Shown here piece by piece: positions 1 through 12,154 of a stretch of DNA of 64,000 nucleotides. Position numbers and translations under genes: made by a program. Position 1 is the stretch's first letter; each line of letters begins with the position of its first letter. Source of the stretch: Epiperipatus broadwayi. Its lineage: Eukaryota; Onychophora; Udeonychophora; Euonychophora; Peripatidae. The notes below the pieces were generated by a model, which ran no database searches, was not told the origin of the DNA, and saw only the letters and a list, made by a program, of their open reading frames with translations. The stretch lies in NCBI GenBank assembly GCA_028023455.1, contig JAQFVV010000022.1:5654998-5718997 (forward strand). Direction: 5' to 3'.

Positions 1-1810
1 ATTAATAAAATAACAAACATTTAAAGTTTCTTAGAATATGAAACAAGGGAACACTTATTAAAATTAACTGCCATATTATTTAGGTCACACCAAGCACTAA
101 AGTTATCAATATCTTTCTGAAGGAGAATGCAGTCAATCATCGATGCAATTCTTCCAAAGATTTTTACAGTCACCAGCACAGCACAAAAAATAATATTTCA
201 GGTAATCCTTGATGTCATTAATATAAATGTTAAAAAGCATAAATGCTAAAATACTATCCTGGGGAACATCTAAATTACATTCAAAATTATATAAAATATT
301 ATTATTGTATTTGATATATGCTTTACAACTACAAACAAAGGATTGAAACCAATAAATAACTTTAGTGTAAAACCCATTGAAGGAGAATGATGTAGTCTCC
401 TTTATCAAAGGCTTTTGATAAATCAAATAACATCAAGTCTGCTGATTTTCAATTGTATGTACTATATATGATAATAAACTGTTAGCAAATTACTTTCAAT
501 TGATTTATTATGAAAAAAACCATGTTGTGAAGAAGAAATGATTTTACTAACATCTGAAATAGTTTTATTATAAATAAACACACCTTTCAAAAATCCAAGC
601 AATAATATGTAAAACAGAAATACATTTATAATTATTAATACAGTCACAGGAGCCGTTTTAAAAAATTAGAATCATTTTGGCACATTTAAGAACATTAGGA
701 AAGCACAAGAGTTAAGTGATAAATTAAAGATAAAGGCAAGGAGATGCTGCAATAGATTTTGATAGATCTTTATAATTAAAGAAAGGAATAATATAATGTC
801 CTTAACTGAAATGAGTTTTAAGTCACCTGATACCTACAATAACATTGTCTCTAAAGATATAGTCAATCATGCAGTGAACAATAGGTGAATTGCAAGGTAA
901 TATAATTTTTGAAGATATAATATGTTGTGAAGAATATAAGGCAGCAAAATACTGGAGAAAATAATTTGCATCTAATAGGTAATTATGAGTAACTTGAACT
1001 CTTTTCTTACCCAAGTCTGAGTTATTAATAAAATCTCAAAAAAATTTAAGATAGGAGAAATATTAAATTCAGTTTTTTAAATATAATTTTGTAAATCTCT
1101 TTTGTAAACATGTTTAACCAATCTTCTGAAATTAATAAAATTATTATAAAAAGAGGTATGCTGTGTTTTTAAATAGAGTCTGTTGTGGTAAGATTTCCTT
1201 CTAATACTCTTAATGAGAATATATAAAAACCAATGGGGAAAACCCTTAGGGAAAGAGAATTTACTGGGAATATATAAATCAATAAAGCTATTAAGAATCT
1301 GCAAAAAATAATCTAAGTAATGATTCACATCATTGTAGGAATACAATGAATTCTAATTAACTTTAGAAAAATTCTTACAAAAATCAATGTAATTACCTAC
1401 CCTATAATCTCTTTTTAAAATATTAAAAGAAGTAACTTTTTGAGTGATATATTCTAATATGAAACTCAATAGGTGGATGATGAGAATCAATAGAAAAAAT
1501 AGCAGATAAAGTGAAAATTACTAATTATTGGTGAATTACATATAACATAGTCTTAAGTATGTGGATAAGCATTAACAGATAGGTTATATTGTATAAGCCC
1601 AAAAAATTTACAAAACCGTAACATTCTAAAAGTTTTAGGAGACAAAAAAAGAAAAGTGTGTAGTAATTCTACCCTGAAATAAAACTGGAATGTTTAAATC
1701 ACAAGTAATAATAATAATATTATATCCAATCAAAAAATCTTCATGAGTGAGGTCAAACAATAGTCAAGTTCTAAAAGTGAGAAAGTCGGTTTAAGATATA
1801 TATTTCCTAA
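1..1810 (-). pseudogene. Degenerate CR1/jockey-type LINE (endonuclease end through reverse transcriptase)
   Basis: Reading the minus strand from about 1810 to 1 gives, in order, decayed pieces of one non-LTR retrotransposon. Near 1700-1740 is an endonuclease strand resembling the GDFN motif (read IIIITCDLNIP). Near 1470 is the SDHH-like end of the endonuclease (SIDSHHPPIEF). The linker follows at 1346-1077 and 1014-823, then RT block SQHGFFHNKSIESNL at about 540, the PQGS block as VPQDSILAFMLFNIYINDI at about 270-215, and a damaged YADD region near 150-180. The post-RT stretch (DIDNFSAWCDLNNM) runs off the left edge. Several frameshifts and stops separate the pieces, so it cannot be active. 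Family level is inferred from motif style; exact clade is uncertain. Confidence 0.8.
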
Positions 1811-3595
1811 GATAATGACAGTGATAATAATAATGATGATGATGATGTTATTATATTCTGTTAGACAATTAAATAAATAATTGACTGAGCATTGCTTTCA
1901 ACTCGAGAGGGTCATAATCATAATAGTAGTAAAAACACAAATACATAATATTATGCTTTCAGATCCTTACATAAAACAATTATCACTGTCTGAACAATTT
2001 CTTTTGCAATTGTACATACTTTAATTAATTACATTCTGTTTGAAGAACTAAATATTTCATTTTCTTTTCATTGATGTAATTCATTAGCCAAGCTCAACTT
2101 ATAAAAATATTCAATGTCAATAATTGGAGGAATCATAACTCAAAGCTTTATATAATTCAAAATAGACGGATTCCTATATTGGGAGCAAGAAGTTATATTA
2201 ATTACATTCAACAGTTATTTGATTGATGCTAACAAGTTAGAGGTAAACAATTTCTAATGTTTCTGGAGAGGCAAATAATATAATAACATGCTGCAGATAA
2301 CTTTTGTGACAAGAACAAATATCTTTCATTAATGGCAGGCTTTAATTTTGATCTTGTTACATGTTATAAGATTGGGTTTTAAGATATACCTTTTTAGATG
2401 CTACATGATGAAAGATCAGAATAAACACACAACTTTAATTCAGCAATGCAATGCATAACAAATGTATTCAAACAGCAATTGTAATTGTTGGCACAGTGAT
2501 TCACTTTAATGCCTTCACATCACTTTATTTTCTTTTTAATTACTATTATATTATTAAAAGTTTAAGTCTTTTTTTATACCTTTAAGTTCTTTAAAAAGTA
2601 TTTCTCATTATTCAACAAGCGATAGATACATTCCTGATTTATCCTTTAATTAATTTTATTTTTGACTCTGATTACATAAAAAATACAATACAATCATGTA
2701 TTAATCTGAATTTACTATTAATTAGATATTATCTTTCCCATATAAAATAATATTCTTTGATACATTTCCTCTTTTACCTCTGTTTTTTATATTTAAAAAA
2801 AAAATGTAACATGCATTCTTTAAATCATTAATAACTTTTTTTCAAAAAAAAATTACTTGCTTTACTAAACAGCCAATTTATTCTGCTCAAACTTAAATAG
2901 TCTTTATGTGATCCCTCTTAGTGTAAATCATAATACTTGACACCATAGTATAGATGCCTGCTATTAATATTATAGAGTAAATTTAATATAAAACTACTTT
3001 CATAGCTAATTAAATTAGCTATTAAAAGATAGCCTTATTGTAATACTAGATGAACTCATAAGCAGAACTTTCCCAGCAGTAATGTCAGAAAATGACCCTC
3101 TGATGAAATATGATAATTTGGTTAAGATTAAATTAAAGACTTGTAAATATTGTTGACCCATTTTCAATTTTCGTCAAATAAAGAATATAACCACCAAATA
3201 TCATCAGCCTTCAGAAGACATGGCATAAGAATAGTGAGAGCTATTCAAATGCTGATAAGATATGAACATGGTGCAGATCAACAATATGTTCCCACTAACA
3301 AATTTCCATGAATTTTGGTGGAAGCAATATGAAGAGGATCTGAAATTAACTCTGAACATTCCAAATCATTGTGTACTTTTGGTTTATTCTGTTATTATAA
3401 ATATTAAATGAAATGTGAAATCTTAACTTATACAATAAACTCATTACAATACAAAATTACATAAAAATTGTAAAGTAAAATGGGATAGAGTGTAACCAAG
3501 CAAAAAGTGAGTAAAAGAATGAAATGTTTTTGTCTAAAAATTTGTAATGATTGTATTATAGTTGGAACTACATACTGAACTATTTCCATTATCTA
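1811..3595. other. A+T-rich stretch without recognisable gene
   Basis: No credible coding segment on either strand. Contains short TAATAA/ATGATG microsatellite-like patches around 1825-1850 and many short A or T runs. I see no element ends that I can name. Confidence 0.6.
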
Positions 3596-4040
3596 ATATT
3601 CATTGCATCACTTGATCACCATTACATATTCTTACATAGGCTGTTAATAATAGTAACAAATTCTCCCCATGCAATAGTGTCACAAAGTGTAAACTCCAGT
3701 CATCAATGGATGCAAGAAGGTTTGTACATAAAATCCCTATCTGGTGCCTACTTATCCAATATCCCTAGACTAGTTTCTGGATTGTGGCTTTTATTTGTGA
3801 AGAGCCCTGGATTTGAGAGTGCATCTAGATATTAGAATCCAATGCAACCCTCCAGCATTCACCTTTTAATGATTTAGTTAACTATAAAGTTATGAGCTTA
3901 AGATGAAAACCAATAATGTTTCCAATCCAAGCTTCTTCACTTATATAGTCATATAGATCTGAACAGTTCAGCATCTATGCATTTTGATGTCTCTGGTTTT
4001 TCCAAAAGCCACAGTCACCACTATTTCATGTGCTTTGTCT
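3596..4040 (-). repeat. Hammerhead-bearing repeat monomer, copy 1 (diverged)
   Basis: One nearly full monomer of the repeat found at 14.4 and 50-51 kb, in the same orientation as the 50-kb copies. It can be followed from the 'catcacttgatcac' motif (about 3606) through the 'catcaatggatgcaagaagg' motif to the 'cagtcaccactatt' motif. It contains the 59-nt ribozyme region at 3754-3812. It lies about 225 bp upstream of PLE remnant A, consistent with being a Penelope pseudo-LTR, but the link is inferred. The 94-aa open frame over 3551-3835 is just this repeat read through. Confidence 0.8.
3754..3812 (-). ncRNA. Degenerate type I hammerhead ribozyme
   Basis: The minus strand keeps the 3' core GAAACTAGTC and the distal stem I strand TTGGAT, at the same 59-nt length as the other copies. 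The 5' core has decayed (CACAAATAA where intact copies have CACTGATGA), so it should be inactive. Confidence 0.65.
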
Positions 4041-4264
4041 ATGATACATGATGTATATGGGCATACTTTAGTAACTATAATTGTTTGTGTTTGATGTTTA
4101 TTTTTAGTGTTCATTTAATGTTTCTTACGACAGCTAAAAGATAACCATTCTTTATGAGAGTTTGTATTATGCGGATCTTTTCTTGTGCCAAATTTTTGAT
4201 TTTTCAACTAACTTTTTTTGATCACAAGATGTAGAATTATACGGCTTCTAAGAAACAGAGTAAA

Positions 4265-4930
4265 AAGGAGTTTGTTAGAAATAAGTGGTTGGCAAAAAAA
4301 AAGATCTACATAGAGCAAACTCTAATATATAATGGTTATTTATCAGCTGTTATTAAGAAAATATTAAATAGACAACAAATAGAGGCATCAAAATAAGAAA
4401 CAATTTTAGACACATAATGTATCAATACATATGGGTATGTCAGAAAAACTAAAAAAGTCTGCAATCAATCTTCCACAGCCATAGCCCTTTACACAAAATC
4501 CTAATTTTTACAAGATCTAAACTTGAAGCACTGAAAAACAAAAACTGCAACTATAGAATAGCAAAGATGTATTTTGAAAAGTGATTAAAAGAATGCAAAC
4601 AGATGTTTATGAATTTAAAATAGATATATCTAAAGTATCAGACTATTTATGCACCAATTAATATATGTTTAATTAGGAAAATCAAAAATATTGGATAGAG
4701 ATGAAAAGCACCAAGTAGAAAGTTTAAAGAAACTACTCACATTACAATGATAAACAACACTATAAGTCAATCTGGGGTGATAATTCATAATGTTTAGAAA
4801 CCACTCATTAATCTTGCTCTAAACAAAAGTGGAGAAATCAGGAGGACCCTCATAGATAAATATATGAAAATTCTGTTGCCTTTGACAGAATAACCTATTT
4901 TCAATAAACATCATCACCATTTCTAATACT
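4265..4930 (+). pseudogene. Penelope-like element remnant A (3' half)
   Basis: Aligns by eye with copies B (about 48.7-49.3 kb) and C (about 52.85-53.5 kb). Shared landmarks are 'gcaaactctaatatataatgg', 'attaagaaaatattaaatag', and the run-out 'accactcattaatcttgctct' followed by 'ttgacagaataacc'. The plus strand gives broken peptide similar to the region after the reverse transcriptase in PLEs (AVIKKILNRQQIEASK; YGYVRKTKKVCNQS). The RT core is not present here, so this copy is 5' truncated. Assignment rests mainly on its similarity to copy C, whose RT N-terminal motif is clear. Confidence 0.65.
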
Positions 4931-4934
4931 TGCA

Positions 4935-5190
4935 ACAGCTGTTAAAACAGTGGCAAACTCTCTATACAATAGCCACCCAGTGCAGATCTATGCTCTTAGA
5001 GCCAAGACTTCTCACTGATAAAAACCATAAACTAGAAACTAGTCTAGGGATATTGGATAAGTAAATACTAGATAGGGATTTTATACCCAAGCCTTTTTGT
5101 ATCCATTGATTACTAAGGCTTCCATTGGGTGTCAGTACTGTATGGAGTTTAAATGTACACAGAAACAGAATAGTGGGAGTGAGGTAATTT
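4935..5190 (+). repeat. Hammerhead-bearing repeat, partial copy 2
   Basis: Partial monomer in plus orientation, containing the ribozyme region at 5000-5058 followed by the conserved tail ('tactagatagggattttat', 'tccattgattac'). It sits inside or directly after PLE remnant A. Confidence 0.75.
5000..5058 (+). ncRNA. Degenerate type I hammerhead ribozyme
   Basis: 59 nt, same length as the other copies. GAAACTAGTC and CACTGAT are kept, but the essential G8 of the core reads A (CTGATAA), which should abolish cleavage. Stem I strands TTCTCA/TAGGGA and GCCAA/TTGGA are partly paired. Confidence 0.65.
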
Positions 5191-5640
5191 TTACTGTTTA
5201 AGGCTCAAACAGGATCATTAGCAACAAGGGAATATACTCATACATGGAGAAATGTGAGTAATTTAGTCTGCAAGTTATATAAGGAAGGCATGGAAAATAT
5301 TAGGCATTTGCTAATTGAATGTAAATGCTTACAAGCAGAAAGGATACAAATAATGAAGTTGTGGGAAAATAAATATAAACAACATGATTATACAGAATGT
5401 GGGTTCTTGGTTTTTATGCTGGGTTTGGAAAAAATAAGGGGGATTTAGGTTTAAAGGCTATAGAGTGAACAAAGATGATGTGGAAATGGGATGGAGCAGG
5501 ATAGAGAAAATTATGGGAAAAACTTAGGGTAAGGAATGGAAAGGAAAGGCGGCTAACAGATTTCTCTGGGCATAGTGACAGACATTCCTGACTTTGGTAA
5601 AGGAGAAGCCATAGTGCATTGCAGCTCATCACTGTAATAA
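5191..5640 (+). pseudogene. LINE 3' end (C-terminal zinc-knuckle fragment)
   Basis: An open frame at 5254-5448 reads VCKLYKEGMENIRHLLIEC. This matches the C-terminal cysteine-histidine motif of LINE polyproteins (Cx2-3C, then EN/ES, HLL, EC), with the second Cys changed to Tyr. Upstream in frame is AGSLATREYT-like sequence (here TGSLATREYT), as expected before that motif. The following 190 bp are purine-rich, tail-like sequence without a clear end. It is 5' truncated, as is usual for LINE insertions, and is inserted between parts of PLE A. Confidence 0.7.
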
Positions 5641-5890
5641 TCTCGTTTGTTAAAGCATTGCCTTAAATGTTATATTCATGAATCTAAAAGTTCCAGATTC
5701 AATTCCCTTGCTATTGGTCAGGCCACTAATATCTGAAAAAGAGAAAATAACACTCTTTGAAATGTTGTGCTCATTCTAATTTGTGTGTTATTATTAATAG
5801 ATGAATGTATTTGAAAAATTTAAATGAGGTTTGAGTTTTTCTAAAAACATTTAACAATTAATATTAAACAACGGAAATAGTGCAACATAT
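5641..5890 (+). repeat. PLE-family 3' tail, with tRNA-like B-box string
   Basis: Shares 'ccttaaatgttatattcatgaa' and 'aaaaacatttaacaa' with the ends of PLE copies B (49,320-49,545) and C (about 53,490). In this copy a stretch at about 5688-5705 resembles a Pol III B box (GATTCAATTCC), and 'GTTAAAGCATTGCC' resembles an A box. B and C have lost that resemblance, so it may be chance. Confidence 0.5.
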
Positions 5891-7320
5891 AATTTCAGTA
5901 GTAAAATATAGACTTATACTAATAATATTTTTTAAATTCTTAAAGGTTTTGGTAATTTAAAACCAAAATTGTCATATGAGAGTACCATAATATTTTCTTT
6001 CCAAAGAAAATTCTAATCAGATACACAACATATGTTGGTAATATAAGAGAACAAACTGACTGAATCTTTCGAAATAAATATAAATTACATCTATAAAATT
6101 TGTTCTGTTGAGATATTATAAATATTTATATCACAAGATTCATTTTATTTATCAATTTGTTTGTCTCTCTCTATATATATCTACTTATTTATCTATATAT
6201 CTTTGTGCCTTTTATTTCATCTATCTATCAATCCAGCTTTCTATTAATTCATCTACTTCTCTAACTAGTTAACTATTTATCTATCATTCTATCTTCATTA
6301 ATTCATAATATATATTTATCTATATATTTGTTCATTTATCTATAAATTCATCTATTATATATTCACTTTTCTATTTATTTATAAATATATCATGATACTT
6401 CATAATTAAGTTATTTAAAGTGAATTTCAAAAATAATGGAGTGTTTAATGATATAATTAAACAGATATGTATTTGATTTGTTTGTTAATGTAAAAATCCT
6501 AGCTTGGATTGCTTATAGATATGTTTCCATCAATTAATACAATATAATTTTTGGAGGATTTTTCTAAGTATCTGTATTCCATCTTTTTTATTGTTATATT
6601 GCACATAAAAATTTTATGCAAGAAATTAAAAATGGATAAAAAACACATTGTCAATATGGTCTTGAAGATTTTGATATTTATTTCTTTAGCTCAACTCAGT
6701 AGTAACCCTAACAATCAACCAGGCATATGCATGAGGACTAGTGGGGCCCTGTACTGAGCTCCCTCATTTTAATCAATAACATAATATATATCTTACGCTT
6801 AATAAAATAGATTGAGAAACTGACATTTGATGCAAGTTCTTATAAATAAATAAATAAAGTCATTTTATTTAGTTATTCAATTTTTTATTTACTGGTGGGC
6901 CCCATTCCATATCTTTGCCCAGGATTTCAAAATCCAAAGGGCGGTGTTGTCTCAACTAATGAGTAAATGTTGTTTGCAAAATGCATGTATAGTAAGAGAG
7001 TTAGTCTGAATTTTTGCACTGATGAATTATTGTGATATAATGAAGTTTGAAATGAGGACTTCATTGATAAAACATTTTTAACATTTTGAAAGGAATATTT
7101 ATTTTAAATAAGTAAAATCACTGTTATTAATATAAAAGAAAACGTGATTAATTTGTTACAACTATTTAACTGAGAACTAATTCTGTATTGTAAGTTTCTG
7201 GTCCAATTACTTTGAAAATAAATGCTTTTTAAGAATAATTTATTGCTATAAAGAAATTATGTATGTGTAATATAAAAATAAAGCTATAATTAGCAGATTA
7301 TTAATAATTTTCTTTTAATA
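5891..7320. other. Non-coding A+T-rich DNA with degenerate TATC microsatellite
   Basis: 6170-6390 is a decayed (TATC)n/(ATCT)n tract. 6690-6770 and 6890-6960 are two locally G+C-richer patches that each contain GGGGCCC or GGGCCCC; I could not identify them. No gene seen. Confidence 0.6.
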
Positions 7321-7324
7321 TATT

Positions 7325-8185
7325 ATTTAGAAGATATGTTAGATAAATATTTGGAAAGTGGAAGAATTAATATTGAAAGTAGAAAAATAAAATTTGTAAG
7401 ATTTACAATTGATATGGTTCTTCTAACTGAGGGTGCAAAGTATTCAGAATACGTTGAATCAATTGCAGGAAGGATGCATAAAATATAGAATAAAAATTAA
7501 TGTGGAGAAGATCGAAAGTTTATAAATAGGAGGAATACTAAAAGACTACAATTTGAAATTCATGATAACATAGTTCAACAGATAATTGGATTTACATTTT
7601 AGATAGTTGATTAAGTGAGAATGGAAGAAGTGAAGATGAAGTTAAAATAAGAATAGCAATGGCAAAAAAAGCATTTATTAGTAGAAGGAAAATATTTTGT
7701 GAATCTTTGAAGAGAAAATTAAGAAAAAATTTACTATTGTGTAGTTGTGAAACATGTACAATAAATAAAAAATTAGAAACAGATTGGAAATCATTGAAAT
7801 GTGGTTATGAAGAAGAATGAATGAAAAAAATTAGTTGAATAAATAAAATGTCAAATGAAGAAATTTTGTAAAGAGTAAATGAAAAAAGAAGATTGATTGA
7901 GGATATTAGAAGTAGAAAGGAAAATTGAATTCAGCATATATTAAGAAAGAAAAATAATTTAATGAAAGGTGTTATCGAAGAAATAGTAAATTAAAACCAG
8001 AAGAAGGAACAGAAAAAGATTGATTTTGTTGTATGATATAAGAGATGGGAAAAGATATGTGGAATTGAAAATCTGGGTAATGAAGAGAACAGACTGGAGA
8101 AATGAATGAACTTGATATGTGACTGCTTTTTGGATCTGTCCATAGGTCAGAATATTATTGAAGATTTACCAAACTAAGTTATTTA
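7325..8185 (+). pseudogene. RTE-like LINE remnant (end of RT and C-terminal region)
   Basis: The plus strand carries broken but orderly similarity to RTE-type LINE proteins. RFTIDMVLLTEGAKY (from the FADDM..LAE block) lies near 7400. A thumb region with IRIAMAKKAFISRRKIF follows at about 7650, then the CSCETCT segment, a KRRLIEDIRSRKEN segment near 7890 and a basic tail up to about 8170. Stops and frameshifts occur throughout. The endonuclease and N-terminal RT are absent, so it is a 5'-truncated dead copy. Its relatives end at 17.46, 17.88 and 25.45 kb. Confidence 0.75.
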
Positions 8186-9825
8186 TTTATGCATTACTTT
8201 ACTTATTTAATAATTGATTCAGGTATATTTAGCCTTACCATCGTTTAAATTGCATAGAGCATTACTTTACATGCAATAAAAAATGTATATACATGTATAC
8301 ACAAATAGATACATATTAAGTTTAAATGTTTAATGCAATCAAAATAGAATATATATGTATATGTTTTATTTAAAACTATACACCTTAATAGCTCTATAGT
8401 ACTTGTTTAATCATAGTTCTATCTGGACACTCTGCAACATTGACAACCCAACTTTTAAGTAGACTTAACTATTTGCCAGTAATGATGGTTTATTTTCATT
8501 ATAGAGTAATTGTTGTTTACTATTGTAATGGTTGTTTATTATCAGAAACTAATTAATTTCAAGAAGTAAAATTAATTTAGAATAATTATATCTTCAGTTC
8601 TTAAAGATTAAAACAAATATTGTTTTTATCACGAATATGAGTTGGATTTCATTGATATGTGTAATCCAAATAATATAATATATTTATGTACTTGATGAAT
8701 TGTTGTCTCATTATCTTCTATCATACTTTTATTGTTATCTTTGTATTATTTCTATTCTGTATTTCTATTTTTCATTATCTATGTTTATATCTTTAATAAA
8801 CTGTTGTCAATTTGGTCTGGATTACTCTAATTATTATGTTTCTTTGAAATACCACTGTAGAAAGAAGGACTGTGTTCAGATCATATATAATGTGTTTTAT
8901 TTATATATTTGTATTATATTTTATTAATGTTATTAATTACTATATTATAAGTTAATTAATTACTTGTTTATATATGTGAAATAGGAGAAAGTTAAGTTTA
9001 ATTTAAATTTAAAATTTAAATCCTAACTTTTAATGGTTAAAATTCTAATTTGAAGTATCTTATGTTTATTGACCGTAAATTATTTTAATATACATATTGT
9101 GAGTATTGAAGATCTGAAATGCTCAAATAAACGTATTTATTATAATAATTTGCTCAAATAAACGTATTTATTATAATAATTTATCTTAATAAATTATTAT
9201 ATTGTGAATAGTATATAATTATCATAGCTTCCTTGTATTTTAAATTGTGTGTGTGAGCAGCAACATTTTTATCTTATGTAAATTTAAATATCACATGATA
9301 AACGTTAAAATAGATAAATGTTTGCCGTATAAGTACCTGTTTTTACAGATATTAATTTAGATGAAGGATATTTCGTGATATTTAATTAAAGAACATGTCA
9401 CAAACATTTATTATTCAATTGTCATTTTATATTTATTGTTAATAAATATTAATTCAATTAAACAAATAAACTTGCTTAATCATCTTATTAATACAATCCT
9501 GTTAGCTAATAAAGTTCTAATACCTAGTGAGTGTATCTTGATTTACATGTTATACTTTATAATAAATTAATATTTTTTAATCAAACGATTGGATTGGTAA
9601 GTGTATGTATTGTTATATATTATATTCTCTCATAAATTCAATATATTATTATTATTATTTGTGCTAAGTATACAATTCATATGATAATAGACTAATTAAT
9701 TATAGCTAGATATTTATTCAACTAATTAGAATATCACCAAAATTATTTTAATAGTTGTTTATAATAGTTATTTTGGATAAAAATCCATATTCGAACTAGT
9801 TCAATAGTTCATAAAATATAAGTAC
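8186..9825. other. A+T-rich DNA; short tandem duplication only
   Basis: No gene or named element. A perfect 31-bp tandem duplication lies at 9120-9181; otherwise low-complexity A+T. Confidence 0.6.
9120..9181. repeat. 31-bp tandem duplication (2 copies)
   Basis: The unit beginning TGCTCAAATAAACGTATTTA occurs twice back to back at 9120-9150 and 9151-9181 without mismatch. Confidence 0.9.
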
Positions 9826-10396
9826 TGTGATATACATATATAGGAGAACTCAAAGAAATAGCGTAATTAGAGGTAAAATAAATGATAAGCATTATCGGAT
9901 TTATAGGTGCATATTTAGAACTCCAGAAATCGTGTAATTAGAGATAAAATAAATAAGTGTTACTGGATTGGAAAGTGATTAATTAAATGATAAAGAACAA
10001 TTATAATTAGTTATATTCTAGAACATTCCACATTATAAGGAAATATATAAAAACTTGAAGATAAGGAAAATCGTGATCTTTTTTACACACACTCGCATCA
10101 TAGGAGCTGCTCATGCTAGAGAAGATAAAAGTAACCGAACATAATGATGATTATGGATGGACTCAGTGAACTCCCCCCATTGAAGATACCAAAGTTGACC
10201 TAGGGACAATACAGTCCAGCTCGGCCTTATTATAATTTATGTATGCCTTGTTGGCATTTCATAAGTAATATGTATAAATTGTAAATATATTAAGCATGTT
10301 AGTAAATCCTTACTATTAGTAACTTATAGCAAATAAAGTCAGTAGTTAGTTATAATACACTGTTTCTGAATTGCTTTTATTTCTGTTGGTCTGACA
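9826..10396 (+). repeat. Left LTR of the Mag-like element
   Basis: Starts TGTGATATACATATA and ends near GGTCTGACA. It contains an internal imperfect duplication of about 60 bp ('gaaatagcgtaattagaggt' / 'gaaatcgtgtaattagagat', about 9856 and 9927). Confidence 0.8.
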
Positions 10397-10589
10397 AGTT
10401 TTACCTCAGAATGTAGTATTTATGGTCGTTGTACACAGCAGAAAACTGGCACAGTCTTGACAGGATAGAATTTAACTTGTAATTTTGTATCGTAATAGAA
10501 TTTATTGTGTAGTCAGAAATCATGGGGGAATTTTCATTTACTTATTAGTTATTTGGATTAAGAGTCAAAATGATGACTGCGCTGCAGGT

Positions 10590-11240
10590 GACAATAAATG
10601 AGTTTAATGTAAATAGTCCTGTTTATCTCAAAAAGATTGAGATTTTTTTTTATTAATGGAACTGTCAGTGACCCCATTAAAGTTGCCATATTATTGTTAT
10701 CCCAGGCAATAAGTGATAAAGTAGGTTATGTAATTATGAAGAACCAGAGAAATTGCCATATGAAGTAGTAGATGAAAAACTAAATAATTATTTTAGTTCA
10801 AAGCCCTCTAAGCATGTAGCATGGCTACATTTTAGATATAGATGGCAAAATAATGGAGAACGTATATGGGATTATGATCAACCATTGAGAGAACTCACAA
10901 AGAACTGTAATTATGGCAATGCATTAGTGGATGTGCTACTGGAACAATTACTTTGAGGGATGTGCAACAATAGGCTGAGATATCAGTTAATGGCCTCAAA
11001 AGACTTGTCATATGAGAAAGCAATCAAAATGGGAGTAGCCCATGAGATAATGCTTGATCAATCAAGGGAATTTTGAAATTTTATTAATAATAATGAAGGT
11101 AATGAGTTTATAAAAAAAACTGAAAATAAATATATCTTCTAAGAATAAGTTGAAGGAAATTGTTGCTCCTATTGTGCAAAAAAGATCACATGGCAAAAAA
11201 AGCATGTAGATCAAACGGGGGGAAAGAACATAGTGTATTG
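10590..11240 (+). pseudogene. gag remnant of the Mag-like element
   Basis: Fragmented capsid-like coding sequence. An LLLSQAISDKVGYVI stretch near 10,690 leads into an uninterrupted 67-aa run at 10,753-10,956 (PYEVVDEKLNNYFSSKPS, YGNALVDVLLEQLL). After a stop, similarity continues with LMASKDLSYEKAIKMG at about 10,990 and a possible CSYCAKK zinc-knuckle remnant near 11,170. The order (structural domain, DVLLEQL and SYEKA helices, Cys knuckle) matches Mag/K02A2.6-type gypsy Gag. Stops and frameshifts show it is dead. Confidence 0.75.
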
Positions 11241-11559
11241 CCCAATTTTCCAACAGGAAAATAAGCAGAAATGTGAGATCTAAAATATCCATGGTACTCA
11301 TCACAACCAATATATGATATCAGTGAAATTATTAAATACAAATTTGTAAATGGAATTTGACAACAGATAGGGCATATCAATGATGGCTGTCAAAGACTGG
11401 GAAATGGTAAGAAATTGTGTGAACCCTCTGACATTAATGAGAACTAGTTTAAGAATGAAAGATGCTAGTGATAATATTACGACAATATTAGGAAAAGTAG
11501 AAGTGTAGGAATTAAAAAAAGAGCCTGTAGTTTACCATTTTATATAGTATAAGGTTGTC

Positions 11560-12140
11560 TCAACCCAACTCTATTATAGGTAGAGAATGGTTTGATACTC
11601 TGAGAATAGAAATATGTAAGATTAAAAAGACCTTCATTAAATCAACTTCACAGGAAATGGATCCAACCCTTAACTACATAGACAACTGGAATAAAGTAGT
11701 AATAGACAGCAAAAAGATAGCAAGTTGAACAAAAGCTGAGCATGGTTACAATTTGTTAATCATATGAATAAGCAAAGGCTAGCCTAGAAGTCGGCCTGAG
11801 ATACTGCATAAAATAATATGGCGTGTAAGAGAAAAACTAGCTATAAATAAGGGATGTGTGTTAATGAACGATATGGTATTTATAACTAGTGGTGGGTGTC
11901 ATCGAGTCCTGCAGGTTATTCATCAAGGCCATCCTGGGATTAAACAGGCTAAAGCACTTGCATGAAGTTATGTTTGGTAGCCTGGAATTAATTCTGAGAT
12001 AGAACAATTCGCGAAAACCTGTGAGAATTGCCAAGTGACTGCAAACATTCCAAGGAAAAAGAAACAACTCCTCACAGATCCCAAACAACAGAAAAGAAAC
12101 CAAGTTACCTGAAAGACTATGTGAGACTTCAAAAAATTTT
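11560..12140 (+). pseudogene. Protease tail joined to integrase zinc-binding remnant
   Basis: IIGREWFDTLRIEI at about 11,572-11,613 resembles the end of retroviral-type aspartic protease (LLGRDWL block). Shortly after, GCVLMNDMVFITSGGCHRVL and HQGHPGIKQAKALA at about 11,850-11,960, then EIEQFAKTCENCQ near 12,000-12,040, form the HHCC zinc-binding domain of gypsy integrase. Reverse transcriptase, RNase H and the DDE core are all absent, so this is an internally deleted copy. Confidence 0.8.
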
Positions 12141-12154
12141 TGAAGTGGAGGAGG

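Noticed and set aside
3551-3835. 94-aa plus-strand protein
   Set aside because: It lies across the non-coding hammerhead repeat, and similar frames at 50,460-50,666 are the same repeat.
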